Assembly: GCF_000001735.4 (NCBI RefSeq)
Contig: NC_003076.8
Coordinates: forward strand, 3,038,001 to 3,102,000
Reading direction: 5' to 3'
DNA from: Arabidopsis thaliana
Lineage: Eukaryota; Streptophyta; Magnoliopsida; Brassicales; Brassicaceae
DNA: 64,000 bases
The notes under the pieces were generated by a model. The model worked only from the letters and a program-made list of their open reading frames with translations. It searched no databases and had not been told where the DNA came from. Shown in pieces: positions 9,518-21,026 of the stretch (within the stretch, counting starts at the first letter, position 1; every line of letters starts with the position of its first letter). Position numbers and translations under genes: made by a program.

Positions 9518-12500
9518 TCTTCACCTTGTAGTTCAAAGGTTTGATTAATGAATCATCCTTTTTACTTCTGTAAGTTTTTTTTGTTTTAGTTTTTGCCCCT
9601 TTTGAATTTGGTTCAAACTGATGTAAATAGATTTCAGTTTGATTTATTTATGGGCAATGCTGTGGATACGATCAAATTTTTTAGTTTAATATTGGAACTT
9701 GTTTGATCCATTGAAATATTGCAAGTACGTAAGAGCATCCACATTGGTGGTTATTTATACATGTCTTTAAATATAAAACTATAAAAAATAATAATAATAA
9801 AATAATGAATGTCTTTAATTTGAGATTTGTGTCTTCCTAAAGACACTTTATACACAACAAAAGTGAAATGTCTTTAATTTTATTATTTATTTATACTAAA
9901 AACATATATAAAAAGTTGTCTACTCTAAGTGTACAAGAGCCGAGGATAGAAGGGTCGGTTTCTAATTAAACAATTATTGTTCTTTTTATTTTCCGTCTTC
10001 TAATTTGATATATATGAAATTATATATCATATGTTCACTGTATCCTAATCGTGGATTATTACGGACATAATGATAATTGTTGAGATATATACAAGTCCCG
10101 ATCAATTTAGGCTACATCTGTTTGGTAGAATATTGATGGATATAAGCCGAGTAGTGATTTCAATATTTTATATCCACTCTCTTCTTATAAGTTATGGTAA
10201 TAACAAATAGAAGGTTATTCTACATATACTAGTATTTGAGTTGGTGTTTAAATACCTCGGGTTATTCGGACATGCATAGAGAAAATATATGGTATTTTAA
10301 GATAAACATTATCCCATAATATATGGACATTGACAAATACAAATAATGTGTGTTCGTGCGTAAAAGAATTGTCATTTCTTTAAAATAAGAAGGAATGAAA
10401 GATTGAAAGGTATATGTTCTAACTAAAACGTGTGATTAAGATTGGACTTATATACATAGTTGATTACTTTGGATGTATCTTTTTGTTTAATTTTTGTTTC
10501 AATAATGTCATTGAGTAGTCGTTGTGAATACGATTGACCAACGGTTGCAGAGATATATTGGAGGATTTGATGTGATATCTCCTAAGAATTTCAGAAGTTC
10601 ATTGAACGTTTTTTTGGGGTTAGTGAAATAGTATCATTTGTATCTTTTTGCATAATTTTTGAAAAATCATTCATATCCACTTGATTCTCATTCAAACTTT
10701 GAATACCTTTATTCGAATTCCATGTGATGATTTATACTTTTCAAGAACACTATGGTCCCTTGACTCCATTGTCTCGCTTACAACTTTAGTTTACGTCATT
10801 AACAAGTAATTAGGCTTGAGCTATAGCCTATAGCCTATAGATAAGCTAGTTAAAAGGTCAAACAAGGAGATTCCATAAACTGTAAAATAAAACTTCCAAA
10901 AATGGGTTGTATATAGGGAATTGTATCTTTTACATACGTTAGTTCTGACTGTATTATTTTTTTTAGTACTGTCCTTTTTTGTTCTTATATAAAAATGGAT
11001 CGGATACACATTTAAACATTAGTACTTACGGGTACATGTCTATCCTCATATGTATTATCCAATACATACACTTACGGACATATGAAAGTGAACGATCGAC
11101 TCTAATTCAAGTGAAGTAATTCTGCTAACTGCAATAATCTACATTTTATAAAGTTTGCACTTTTTTTTTGTTTTAGCTACGTTTGAATTCTTAACTTACT
11201 ATATATATATTATTTAAAAAAGCTTACTATATTAAAACATCTTATATTTATTGATCAACCACTCATGAATCGAATTAAAAGTACTTCCACATATATGTAT
11301 TCAAATTGTTTAGATAACTTAACCATCCTTTACGTGACAGCGCTATTCAATTACAACATGGGTCTTACAACATTTGGATTTATTTTGACGCCTTGTTGGT
11401 AATGAGTTTATTAGATAATTGAAATTTTTGGTCACCGCTGTCCGCTGCGATGGTGTGTGTATTATTATTAATCATGCATGCGTGTGAGATTGAATAAATT
11501 AATATAAGTCAAATTGGCTGAAAACGTTGTGACAAATACTAGAGTGTCTATATATATCAGGATTATGATATGCGGGCATGTGATGTGTCTAATGCGTACG
11601 TGTGCACTCGTGTCCACGTGCACATACACGTGCGGTGTACCCCGCGTTGATAGGGTCTCGATTATTTCCAATCACGTATATCAATTGTTTTTGTTTTTGT
11701 TCTTTTTGATAAAAAAAATTTTTGTTACTTCACAATTCACATATGTATCCAAATGCAAGCGACAAACATATTCGCACGAAAGAGTCGAATGTTTTGGTTA
11801 GTGATAGAACATTATATATTGATCTTGATCGTATGATTTCATTTATATTTAGGGACTGAATTATATATTATATTGTAACATTTAACATACAGTATATCAT
11901 GTGTTGCTAGTTATGATTTACATGCACTTCGAAAATGGTATCTGATTTTTTATATGATTTAGAACTTATCTGGCACACATCATTGAATAGGATCTAACAC
12001 ATTAAAACACTGTCTAACTTATTTGTTTGTATGTGTGTGTTAAATCATCATTTTAGCTAAGATTTTTAACCATAGGCAAAGAAATGACTCAAATGAGCAA
12101 ACGAGAAACTGCAGACAGCAACATATATCAAACTAACTCTAATAGGCCCAATATAGCCCAATAAGAAGTGTGACCGATGGAGGGAAGAATCGAATTTAAA
12201 TGATACAGAGTTTTTTTGTTTGGAGAGGAATAGACTGATATGATAGTCCGTGAAAATATTTTCATCTTGTTTTCAATGTGGAGATATTTTAAAGTTTGAA
12301 ACCAATCCAAGTTCTAAAACATCAAAAGCTTTTATTCTCTGTTTAAACCACTTGGTTGGTCTTGGTCTTCTTGAAATATACAAACCAGACCCAAACGATA
12401 ATCAGTGAAGATGACTGCATCATTGGGTCTTTAAGTTTCCTATTGGGCCAAATCAGCCCAACTATATTATTGTTATTATTTCAGTCCATTAAAGATTTTC

Positions 12501-14130
12501 GGCCCGTTTTATCGTTGGGAATTCATCTATATTTCCCCAATTTGATGATACACAGAACAATTTCATGTGTATACGATAAGAGGCAAATTCAAAATTTGCA
12601 ATCAATGTAAAGTGGAAATGAGAAGCATGGTGGCTCAAATCAACTTATCTTTCCTTGGAATACAAACTACAAATGATGACGGATTTGGCTTCCCTTTGAA
12701 TTTACCTTTTACCTCTCTCTTTTTTTTTTTTTATAGGTAATGTTGTTATTGGACAAAAATGTTAAGAAAATAAAGGTGAATGATAAATTAGAAGAGTACC
12801 CATAACTATTTTGATTATTTAAGTTGCCAACCAAGCTAGACCACTTTCCAACTTTTATAGACAAAGTGTAAGAACTTAGCACATGCTTTCCAACAAGGAA
12901 TATGAAACTTTATTTCAAAAAGATTATTGTTAAAGCTTTTAATCATTCTAAAAGGTGATTAATATTTGAATTATTGGAAGTAACTTGTTTTGGACATATA
13001 CCAAATTAATCAATAGTATCAATGGACATATAACATGTTGTGAGACTATATCAATGTTATATTCCAAGCCAGTTAAACCAATTTATAATGATACCATTTA
13101 TAGATAAACAATACACTTTACACACATTATTTTCTTAGAATTGGGTCTCATATAGAACACTCACAAAGGTGACTTATAAAAAATGCTTCAAAGATCCTAG
13201 TCTTTTAGTGTGCATTCCTCAAAATCGTAGTTGATATGTATCTTGCTCCTATTCGGGTTTTGGTCTAGAATTTTGGTTTCAGGAATTTTCAATTAACTCA
13301 TTAAAACATTTATAACATAAAAAGATATATCACGAAAACCGATCAATCATTTAATATATTTTTATTTTATTTTATTTTTTGTCACAATAAAATCTAGACA
13401 ATAGTGTTTAAACATTTATCAAAAAATTCACCTTACGATTAATTTGTTTTATATTTTGTGATGATGCAATTTAATCTATATAAATTATAAAACATATCGA
13501 TAATCTGTGTTTTTCTTTTTCTACATATAAAATTCATAAAAATGAGAGTTTTGAAGCTCTTAAAATGGACTAGTCAACAATTGGCCAATCTTTGTTCTAA
13601 ATTGCTAATAAACGACCATTTCCGTCAATTCTCCTTGGTTGCAACAGTCTACCCGTCAAATGTTTACTAATTTATAAGTGTGAAGTTTGAATTATGAAAG
13701 ACGAAATCGTATTAAAAATTCACAAGAATAAACAACTCCATAGATTTTCAAAAAAACAGTCACGAGAAAAAAACCACAGTCCGTTTGTCTGCTCTTCTAG
13801 TTTTTATTATTTTTCTATTAATAGTTTTTTGTTATTTCGAGAATAAAATTTGAACGATGTCCGAACCACAAAAGCCGAGCCGATAAATCCTAAGCCGAGC
13901 CTAACTTTAGCCGTAACCATCAGTCACGGCTCCCGGGCTAATTCATTTGAACCGAATCATAATCAACGGTTTAGATCAAACTCAAAACAATCTAACGGCA
14001 ACATAGACGCGTCGGTGAGCTAAAAAGAGTGTGAAAGCCAGGTCACCATAGCATTGTCTCTCCCAGATTTTTTATTTGGGAAATAATAGAAGAAATAGAA
14101 AAAAATAAAAGAGTGAGAAAAATCGTAGAG
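9518..14130. other. intergenic: gene-poor 4.6 kb between IDL3 and ACT7
   Basis: The longest gene-free stretch of the window. It is AT-rich, with no frame of recognised family. Contents: the IDL3 3' region (to about 9700); a motif GAGCATCCACATTGGTG at 9733-9749 followed by three copies of ATGTCTTTAA before 9880, resembling degenerate non-autonomous elements; a short AGCCTAT repeat near 10820-10840; a cluster of ACGTG motifs at 11595-11635; paired CCCA elements at 12147-12162 and 12446-12462; and the distal ACT7 promoter. The frames at 11468-11801 on both strands lie over the ACGTG cluster and are not convincing genes. Confidence 0.5.
11595..11635. promoter_or_regulatory. cluster of ACGT-core (G-box/ABRE-like) motifs
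   Basis: Within 41 bases there are TACGTGTG, CACGTG (11615-11620) and ACACGTGC (11626-11633). These are ACGT-core sites bound by plant bZIP and bHLH factors. The cluster lies about 2.1 kb downstream of IDL3 and 2.5 kb upstream of the ACT7 leader, so a target gene is uncertain. The motifs are seen directly; the regulatory role is inference. Confidence 0.4.
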
Positions 14131-14262
14131 CTATATATTCGCACATGTACTCGTTTCGCTTTCCTTAGTGTTAGCTGCTGCCGCTGTTGTTTCTCCTCCA
14201 TTTCTCTATCTTTCTCTCTCGCTGCTTCTCGAATCTTCTGTATCATCTTCTTCTTCTTCAAG
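14131..14262 (+). promoter_or_regulatory. ACT7: ACT7 core promoter (TATATATT) and untranslated leader exon
   Basis: A TATA-like TATATATT at 14132-14139 is followed by a T/C-rich stretch ending ...TTCTTCTTCAAG at 14262. A consensus donor GTGAGT begins at 14263. This fits the known plant actin layout of a short untranslated exon joined through a leader intron to the exon carrying ATG. The transcription start is not visible; about 14160-14170 is expected from TATA spacing. Confidence 0.6.
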
Positions 14263-14802
14263 GTGAGTCTCTAGATCCGTTCGCTTGATTTTGCTGCTCG
14301 TTAGTCGTTATTGTTGATTCTCTATGCCGATTTCGCTAGATCTGTTTAGCATGCGTTGTGGTTTTATGAGAAAATCTTTGTTTTGGGGGTTGCTTGTTAT
14401 GTGATTCGATCCGTGCTTGTTGGATCGATCTGAGCTAATTCTTAAGGTTTATGTGTTAGATCTATGGAGTTTGAGGATTCTTCTCGCTTCTGTCGATCTC
14501 TCGCTGTTATTTTTGTTTTTTTCAGTGAAGTGAAGTTGTTTAGTTCGAAATGACTTCGTGTATGCTCGATTGATCTGGTTTTAATCTTCGATCTGTTAGG
14601 TGTTGATGTTTACAAGTGAATTCTAGTGTTTTCTCTTTGAGATCTGTGAAGTTTGAACCTAGTTTTCTCAATAATCAACATATGAAGCGATGTTTGAGTT
14701 TCAATAAACGCTGCTAATCTTCGAAACTAAGTTGTGATCTGATTCGTGTTTACTTCATGAGCTTATCCAATTCATTTCGGTTTCATTTTACTTTTTTTTT
14801 AG
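14263..14802 (+). other. ACT7: ACT7 leader intron
   Basis: A 540-base intron from the GTGAGT donor at 14263 to the acceptor in a T-run (TTTTTTTTTAG ending 14802), seven bases before the ATG. It is T-rich and contains repeated GATCT/CGATCTG elements (near 14333-14340, 14426-14436, 14457, 14565, 14590). Leader introns at this place in plant actin genes are known to raise expression. That this one does so is inferred from family behaviour. Confidence 0.75.
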
Positions 14803-14808
14803 TGAAAA

Positions 14809-16220
<1,412 letters not shown>

Positions 16221-18089
16221 GTGTGTCTTGTCTTATCTGGTTCGTGGTGGTGAGTTTGTTACAAAAAAATCTATTTTCCCTAGTTGAGATGGGAATTGAA
16301 CTATCTGTTGTTATGTGGATTTTATTTTCTTTTTTCTCTTTAGAACCTTATGGTTGTGTCAAGAAGTCTTGTGTACTTTAGTTTTATATCTCTGTTTTAT
16401 CTCTTCTATTTTCTTTAGGATGCTTGTGATGATGCTGTTTTTTTTTGTCCCTAAGCAAAAAAATATCATATTATATTTGGTCCTTGGTTCATTTTTTTGG
16501 TTTTTTTTTGTCTTCACATATAAATATTGTTTGAATGTCTTCAATCTTTTATTTGTATGAGACAATTATTTAAGTATCGGGTGACAATGCAGCTATTATG
16601 TATTGTCGATTGTTATATTGGCGCCCAAAATATATACTTAGCCTAAGAATTTGGTAAGTGAGTGGCTTATGTTTTACTCCAGCAAAAATTGTGTGTGTAT
16701 TACCATTCTGATGCGAAACAAGAAAAGAATTTGATCTAAGAAACCAAGTTTATTCACTAGTTAAAAAACAAATGACCTAATGTAATCGACTCCACATATC
16801 AAAATACGTAAAACAAACATTGTATGTTGACAAAAGGGAAAAGAAATGATTTATTTGGTTAAAAAGAAAGCTGGATTCAATTGCAACAGTTTAGTCGAAA
16901 TCATTTTGAAAGCTTACAATGGATTGAATGTGAATATTCCATTAAGCCGCTTCTGTCTACACAGAATGTTACGCTTGGAGAGCAGCAATCATTTTCACGT
17001 TTTTATCTTTTTAGGTGGACATGTATATTATTGGTTACGCCTTTGGAGTTTTTCGAAATTTATTTCTTTCAAATCACAAGATGACTAAACATCACAATCT
17101 GTTTATCTTCCTAACTAGTTAAATTTTTGTCCCCACCATTGGAAAGATTTGAAATGGTCGGTCCAGCCAAATCACTCAAATACTTTATGAAAACTTTGAC
17201 AAATGATCCATTGGCCAACTCATATACACACACAAAATGTGTAGTTGCCGCACATACTCACCGACTTCATCTGTCTAATTCCTTTACTTTATTGTATTCA
17301 TTTTTCAATTGTCTATTGAACCTTCCAAAGAATCTACTGTCTTCTTTATCGGTGAGCTTTCGGTCCAAACAACTAGTGTATGATGAATTGATAATTGATT
17401 AAAGTGTTAGTAGATGATTTAATATCCAAGTAGATGGTAACTAATTTACTATATCAAAAGTTAATGTGGTAAACAGAATTTCTCTTTTTTCGTCTGAGGG
17501 CCGTTTTTAGGCCCATACCAATATCAAGTAATATGTGAAAGCTATTGTATAAATCCCAGACCATAGTCTTATGATCAGAGCAACGGTACTTTTTTTTGTT
17601 GGGACAAAAGAGCAAAGTTACTTAAAAAAATGAGAACGACAACGTGAAATTTTTGCATCCCAAAATGAGTAGAGTAGACCATTAGGACTACCAGCCCATT
17701 TTCTAGTCCCAATTCTCAAATTAAAGGCCCATTTAAGCCCAAATATCTAGTGAGAAAACATTTCTCACCATCTTCTTTAGTTCTTTTGTTGTAATATCAA
17801 CACTAGGACTTAGAAGTAAACAGATGGGAGCAAGCTAATAGTACTTATACAGTATTATTGAGGAATCAATTATGTCAATAATGAATGAACTGGAGTTACT
17901 AACATTCCCAAGACAAAAAAAAGACTAAATCTAGATTTTTCTTCTTCTTTTAAACCAAAAGAAAGAAGAAATACTGATGGTCATAACCCAAACCAAAGAA
18001 AAAATTGAAAATTTTCTTGAGAAACAAGCAATTTCTTCTTATGGAAATGAGTTTGAAAAAAATGCAGTAAACATTTTGGTATAAAAGAT
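16221..18089. other. intergenic: ACT7 3' region, FBN5 3' region
   Basis: ACT7 and FBN5 converge here, 1.9 kb apart. Positions 16221-16560 are the T-rich ACT7 3' untranslated and terminator region. 16600-17900 is AT-rich, with GGCCCA/AGCCCA motifs at 17508-17515 and 17690-17742. These are promoter-type elements in a place with no recognised downstream gene, so they may be chance or mark a noncoding transcript. Short frames at 16846-17088 and 17127-17402 have no family resemblance. Confidence 0.45.
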
Positions 18090-19380
18090 TTAAGGTTTCT
18101 CTATTCTTTCCAAAACAAAAACATTCCCTTTCCCATCTCTCCCTACTTGTAAATCTTCGTCTAAGTATCTGCAATAATTTCTCAGAATCAAGGAATCCAA
18201 TCCATAACAAACACAATTCTAGTTACGATTTTGGATTTTAATTAAAAAAGGATACGAAATCTCGAATAGTCCCTCGGGGTTGAAGATTCCCAAAAGAAGA
18301 TCCATGTTCTTCCTAAATATGTTCATCAACTGATTCCAACACGAAACAATTTTTTTATTACCAAAAAAGGAATTTGATTATATATGTCGGAGAAAGAAAA
18401 AAAAACAACAACACAGACCTGGTCTGGTTTGATCGTTGAGCTTTCATAAGTAATCTCTACACTCTACAAACAAACAAACGCAATTCCGTCAAAACGCGAT
18501 TTTTCCAAGAATCTAAAAAACCTAAAAACGTCAAGAAAACGGTAATGTACCGATTTGGACGAGATCTTGAAGGAAGCGACGATTCTAAACTCGCCGTCGA
18601 GTAGATTCAATCCCCGGACATCGAATTTCAACACATGGACCGTTTTGCCCTTCGTTAATTGAAAAAGAAACACATTAAAAACGTCATCACTAAAAAGCTG
18701 AACTGATCAATTTCTTTTTTATCTACCTGAGCAATGTCAATCTGTTGAAGAAGATCACCAAGAGAGACGAAATCTCGAAGACCCAATTTAGTTCGTTTAG
18801 AACCCAATACAGTGATTGTACTGTAAATGAGTTTCCAGCAACCTCCGATCTTGTCTAACTCTCCAGTCGGCTCCGGTGTCGGATTCCGACATTCCAAAAG
18901 CTTCACCAGTCCCTCGATCTCTGTCTTTTTATCCGACTTAACTCCGAATATCCCTCTATTGATCCCTTTAATCCCAATACAATCAGATAACAGAATCAAA
19001 GCATTTAAAATCAAAATTTGAACTACGAGCTAATGAGTTTCGAATTAAAGATTCTGATAGTCGAAAGGAATCTGAAAGGAGCGAATCTAATCACCTTTGA
19101 GAGCTTCGTAGAGCTCTTCTTTTATATGAGAAACTGTAATCTCTTCTTGTTCTTGTTCTTGTTCTTCATCTTGTTGTTGTTCATTTGGGGAGGAACAAGA
19201 ACTCTGTTCTGTGACTTTCCCGATGAACATGGGTCTGAGCCTAAATGAGTTGTCACTAAAACTCAGCGTTTTGCCATTAGAACTGGTGAAAGAGACTAAT
19301 ACTTTCACGTTTCCTGTTCTTCTCGAGATTGCTCCTCGTGAAGCTGCCATTGATGGTGGCTGGAAAAGGTTACTCGTCAT
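18090..19380 (-). CDS. FBN5: FBN5 / PAP7, plastid fibrillin
   Basis: Six exons on the minus strand (19095-19380, 18727-18965, 18551-18649, 18419-18463, 18256-18329, 18090-18168) encode 273 residues. ATG at 19380 ([16 protein letters not shown]) is the first true start; the open frame upstream uses TTG. The N-terminal 50 or so residues are Ser/Arg-rich, as in chloroplast transit peptides, followed by a Gln/Glu-rich spacer (about 74-85). The PAP/fibrillin domain follows: [46 protein letters not shown], and the terminal [22 protein letters not shown]5 (At5g09820) is a stromal fibrillin that binds solanesyl diphosphate synthases and supports plastoquinone-9 formation; that is literature knowledge. 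It converges with ACT7. Confidence 0.93.
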
Positions 19381-19815
19381 TAGCAGTTTATACACCAGAA
19401 TCTCTAAACCCAATGGAGCTTAATAAGAAGTAGAAGAAGAAGATGGGATTTGAGGAAAAAGAGAGAGAGATAGATTTATGGGGAGGAGAATGGACAGTTT
19501 TTTTTGGTTATTTTATCCATCTTTTAGCATCTATCTCTCCCCCCCACCATACACTGCACTGACTCTATTATAAAATTTAGCCAATCCCATTGGTCTTTTT
19601 TTTCTTTTTTAAGATGGTGTCATGGTAAAATTCTCAAAAAAATCTCCATCTAAATTGAGAAAAACCCAATTTTTGTTATATTTTGCAACCAATTGCATAT
19701 GTTTTAAAAAAGTGTTTACACTTCATCAAAAGCAGTAATCGGAGTACAGTAACCACAAAGTATCAACATAGTAAATGCTCTGTTCTTTGTCACAAGGCTT
19801 TTAAAAAACAGAAAT
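19381..19815. other. intergenic: FBN5 promoter and BOLA2 3' end
   Basis: FBN5 and BOLA2 are both on the minus strand, so this 435-base gap carries the 3' untranslated region of BOLA2 and the promoter of FBN5. A purine-rich AGAAGAAGAAGATGGG...GAGAGAGAG run at 19426-19470 (CT-rich on the transcribed strand) is the probable FBN5 leader. A T-rich block and CCCCCCACC follow at 19500-19550. No gene is seen. Confidence 0.5.
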
Positions 19816-20769
19816 TCAGGCATCTTTGGTTAAGGTTGCAGAGTCTTGTGATGGTGGCTTCCATTGTTGTGGAGTCTGAGCTTTCTTAATAGAGAGAGCA
19901 TGAATCTCTTTCATTTCTTCTTCTAGCGCAGCATTCACCATACGATGCCTCTCCAGCAATCTCTTCCCTTCGAATTGTTCAGAGACAACCTCCACTTCAA
20001 AACTCGAACCACAACTGCAATAAACAGTTTTGCTGATATTAAGAACAAGAAATTATGCCATAAGCCAGAGAATCAAATGTGTATTGACAATCCGGTACTT
20101 ACCCTCCAGATATGTCAATGACTTCCTGGTACACACAAAAACAAACAATGTCACTAAAAAATTCTAAAAGCTAAAGATTGAAACAATTGGAACACATGAA
20201 TCAAGTGAAAAGGGAAATAGATTGACATTGAAGTAACTTCAATCTTCACATGTTATAAAGCAAAGAAACTATACACATCCTTGGATCTGCTTTTTGAGTT
20301 CTAGTTCACAAAAAACCATGACACAAATAAAATTTTCCGACAAGAACACTCACTACTAAGTTGCTAATACATCAGGAACACTACGTCATCAAATCCTGAG
20401 CTCAGTATCACACTGCATCAAATTACACCTAACTACGCAAACAACCACCTTTTATATTCTGTTTCAGAGCTGAAAGACAACACATAGTGATGTATAATCT
20501 AGATGCTGAGATTATTACAATACATAGTACCTCTTATGATCCAACTATCAAAGTGTATGATTTTGATCAAAGTGAGCAGGTCAAAAATCTCAAATTTGGC
20601 AATTTTCCCAGATCAATTTGATGATTAGGGTTTCAAAGTTTCCCACAAAAGTTTCAAACCCTAATCAATAGATGAAATTGAAAGAAGAAAGCAGTATAAG
20701 AACACTCACGAGATGAATTGGCTTAAGTTTCGAAGTCAATGAAGCTTCGACTTGCTCCTTCGTCACCAT
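19816..20769 (-). CDS. BOLA2: BOLA2, BolA-like iron-sulfur trafficking protein
   Basis: Three exons (20710-20769, 20103-20125, 19816-20014) encode 93 residues starting MVTKEQVEASLTSKLKP. The middle exon has only 23 bases. A short BolA domain fills most of the protein: GGCGSSFEVEVVS holds the conserved cysteine of the loop, and ERHRMVNAAL is the family signature with the invariant histidine. BolA proteins bind monothiol glutaredoxins (in plants BOLA2 with GRXS17) through a shared 2Fe-2S cluster. There is no transit peptide, so a cytosolic/nuclear site fits BOLA2 (At5g09830). The extended C-terminus (AQTPQQWKPPSQDS) is Pro/Gln-rich. It is divergent from the neighbouring NYN gene, 257 bases away. 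A CT dinucleotide run lies just upstream of the ATG. Confidence 0.95.
20126..20709 (-). other. BOLA2: BOLA2 intron 1
   Basis: A 584-base intron, long for this compact gene, between GTGAGT (from 20709) and TACCAG (ending 20126). It contains two telo-box-like AAACCCTAA/TTAGGGTTT motifs at 20625-20665. First introns with telo-boxes are common in Arabidopsis housekeeping genes. No open frame or RNA gene was recognised inside. Confidence 0.6.
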
Positions 20770-21026
20770 CTCTCTCTCTCTCTCTCAAACAAAAATTGAA
20801 ATCCCTAATTACTGTACTCATTGAATTAGAATATTAAACCATACGCTATTTGGTTTTGGTTTAGCGAGAGTACGGTTTAGTTTGGTTCAATTGGGATACC
20901 ATTCGGTTATCGACAATTCCAAAATAATAACTAGGGTTTAAGCTCTGCTTTCCTTTACTTCGTCTTCCTCACTCCTAAAACCCTCTCAGTCTCTCCATTT
21001 CCCGGAGCAAAAATAGCTCTCCGACC
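20770..21026. promoter_or_regulatory. bidirectional promoter between BOLA2 and the NYN gene
   Basis: Only 257 bases separate two divergent start codons. The interval has a CT repeat at the BOLA2 side (20770-20788), repeated GGTTTGG/CGGTTTAG elements around 20850-20890, and CTAGGGTTTAAGC, a telo-box-like element, at 20930-20943. The arrangement implies a shared promoter. Function is inferred from position. Confidence 0.6.

Noticed and set aside
11468-11801. Overlapping frames on both strands (67 and 95 codons)
   Set aside because: Histidine/cysteine/threonine mixes typical of GT/AC-rich noncoding DNA; no homology recognised.
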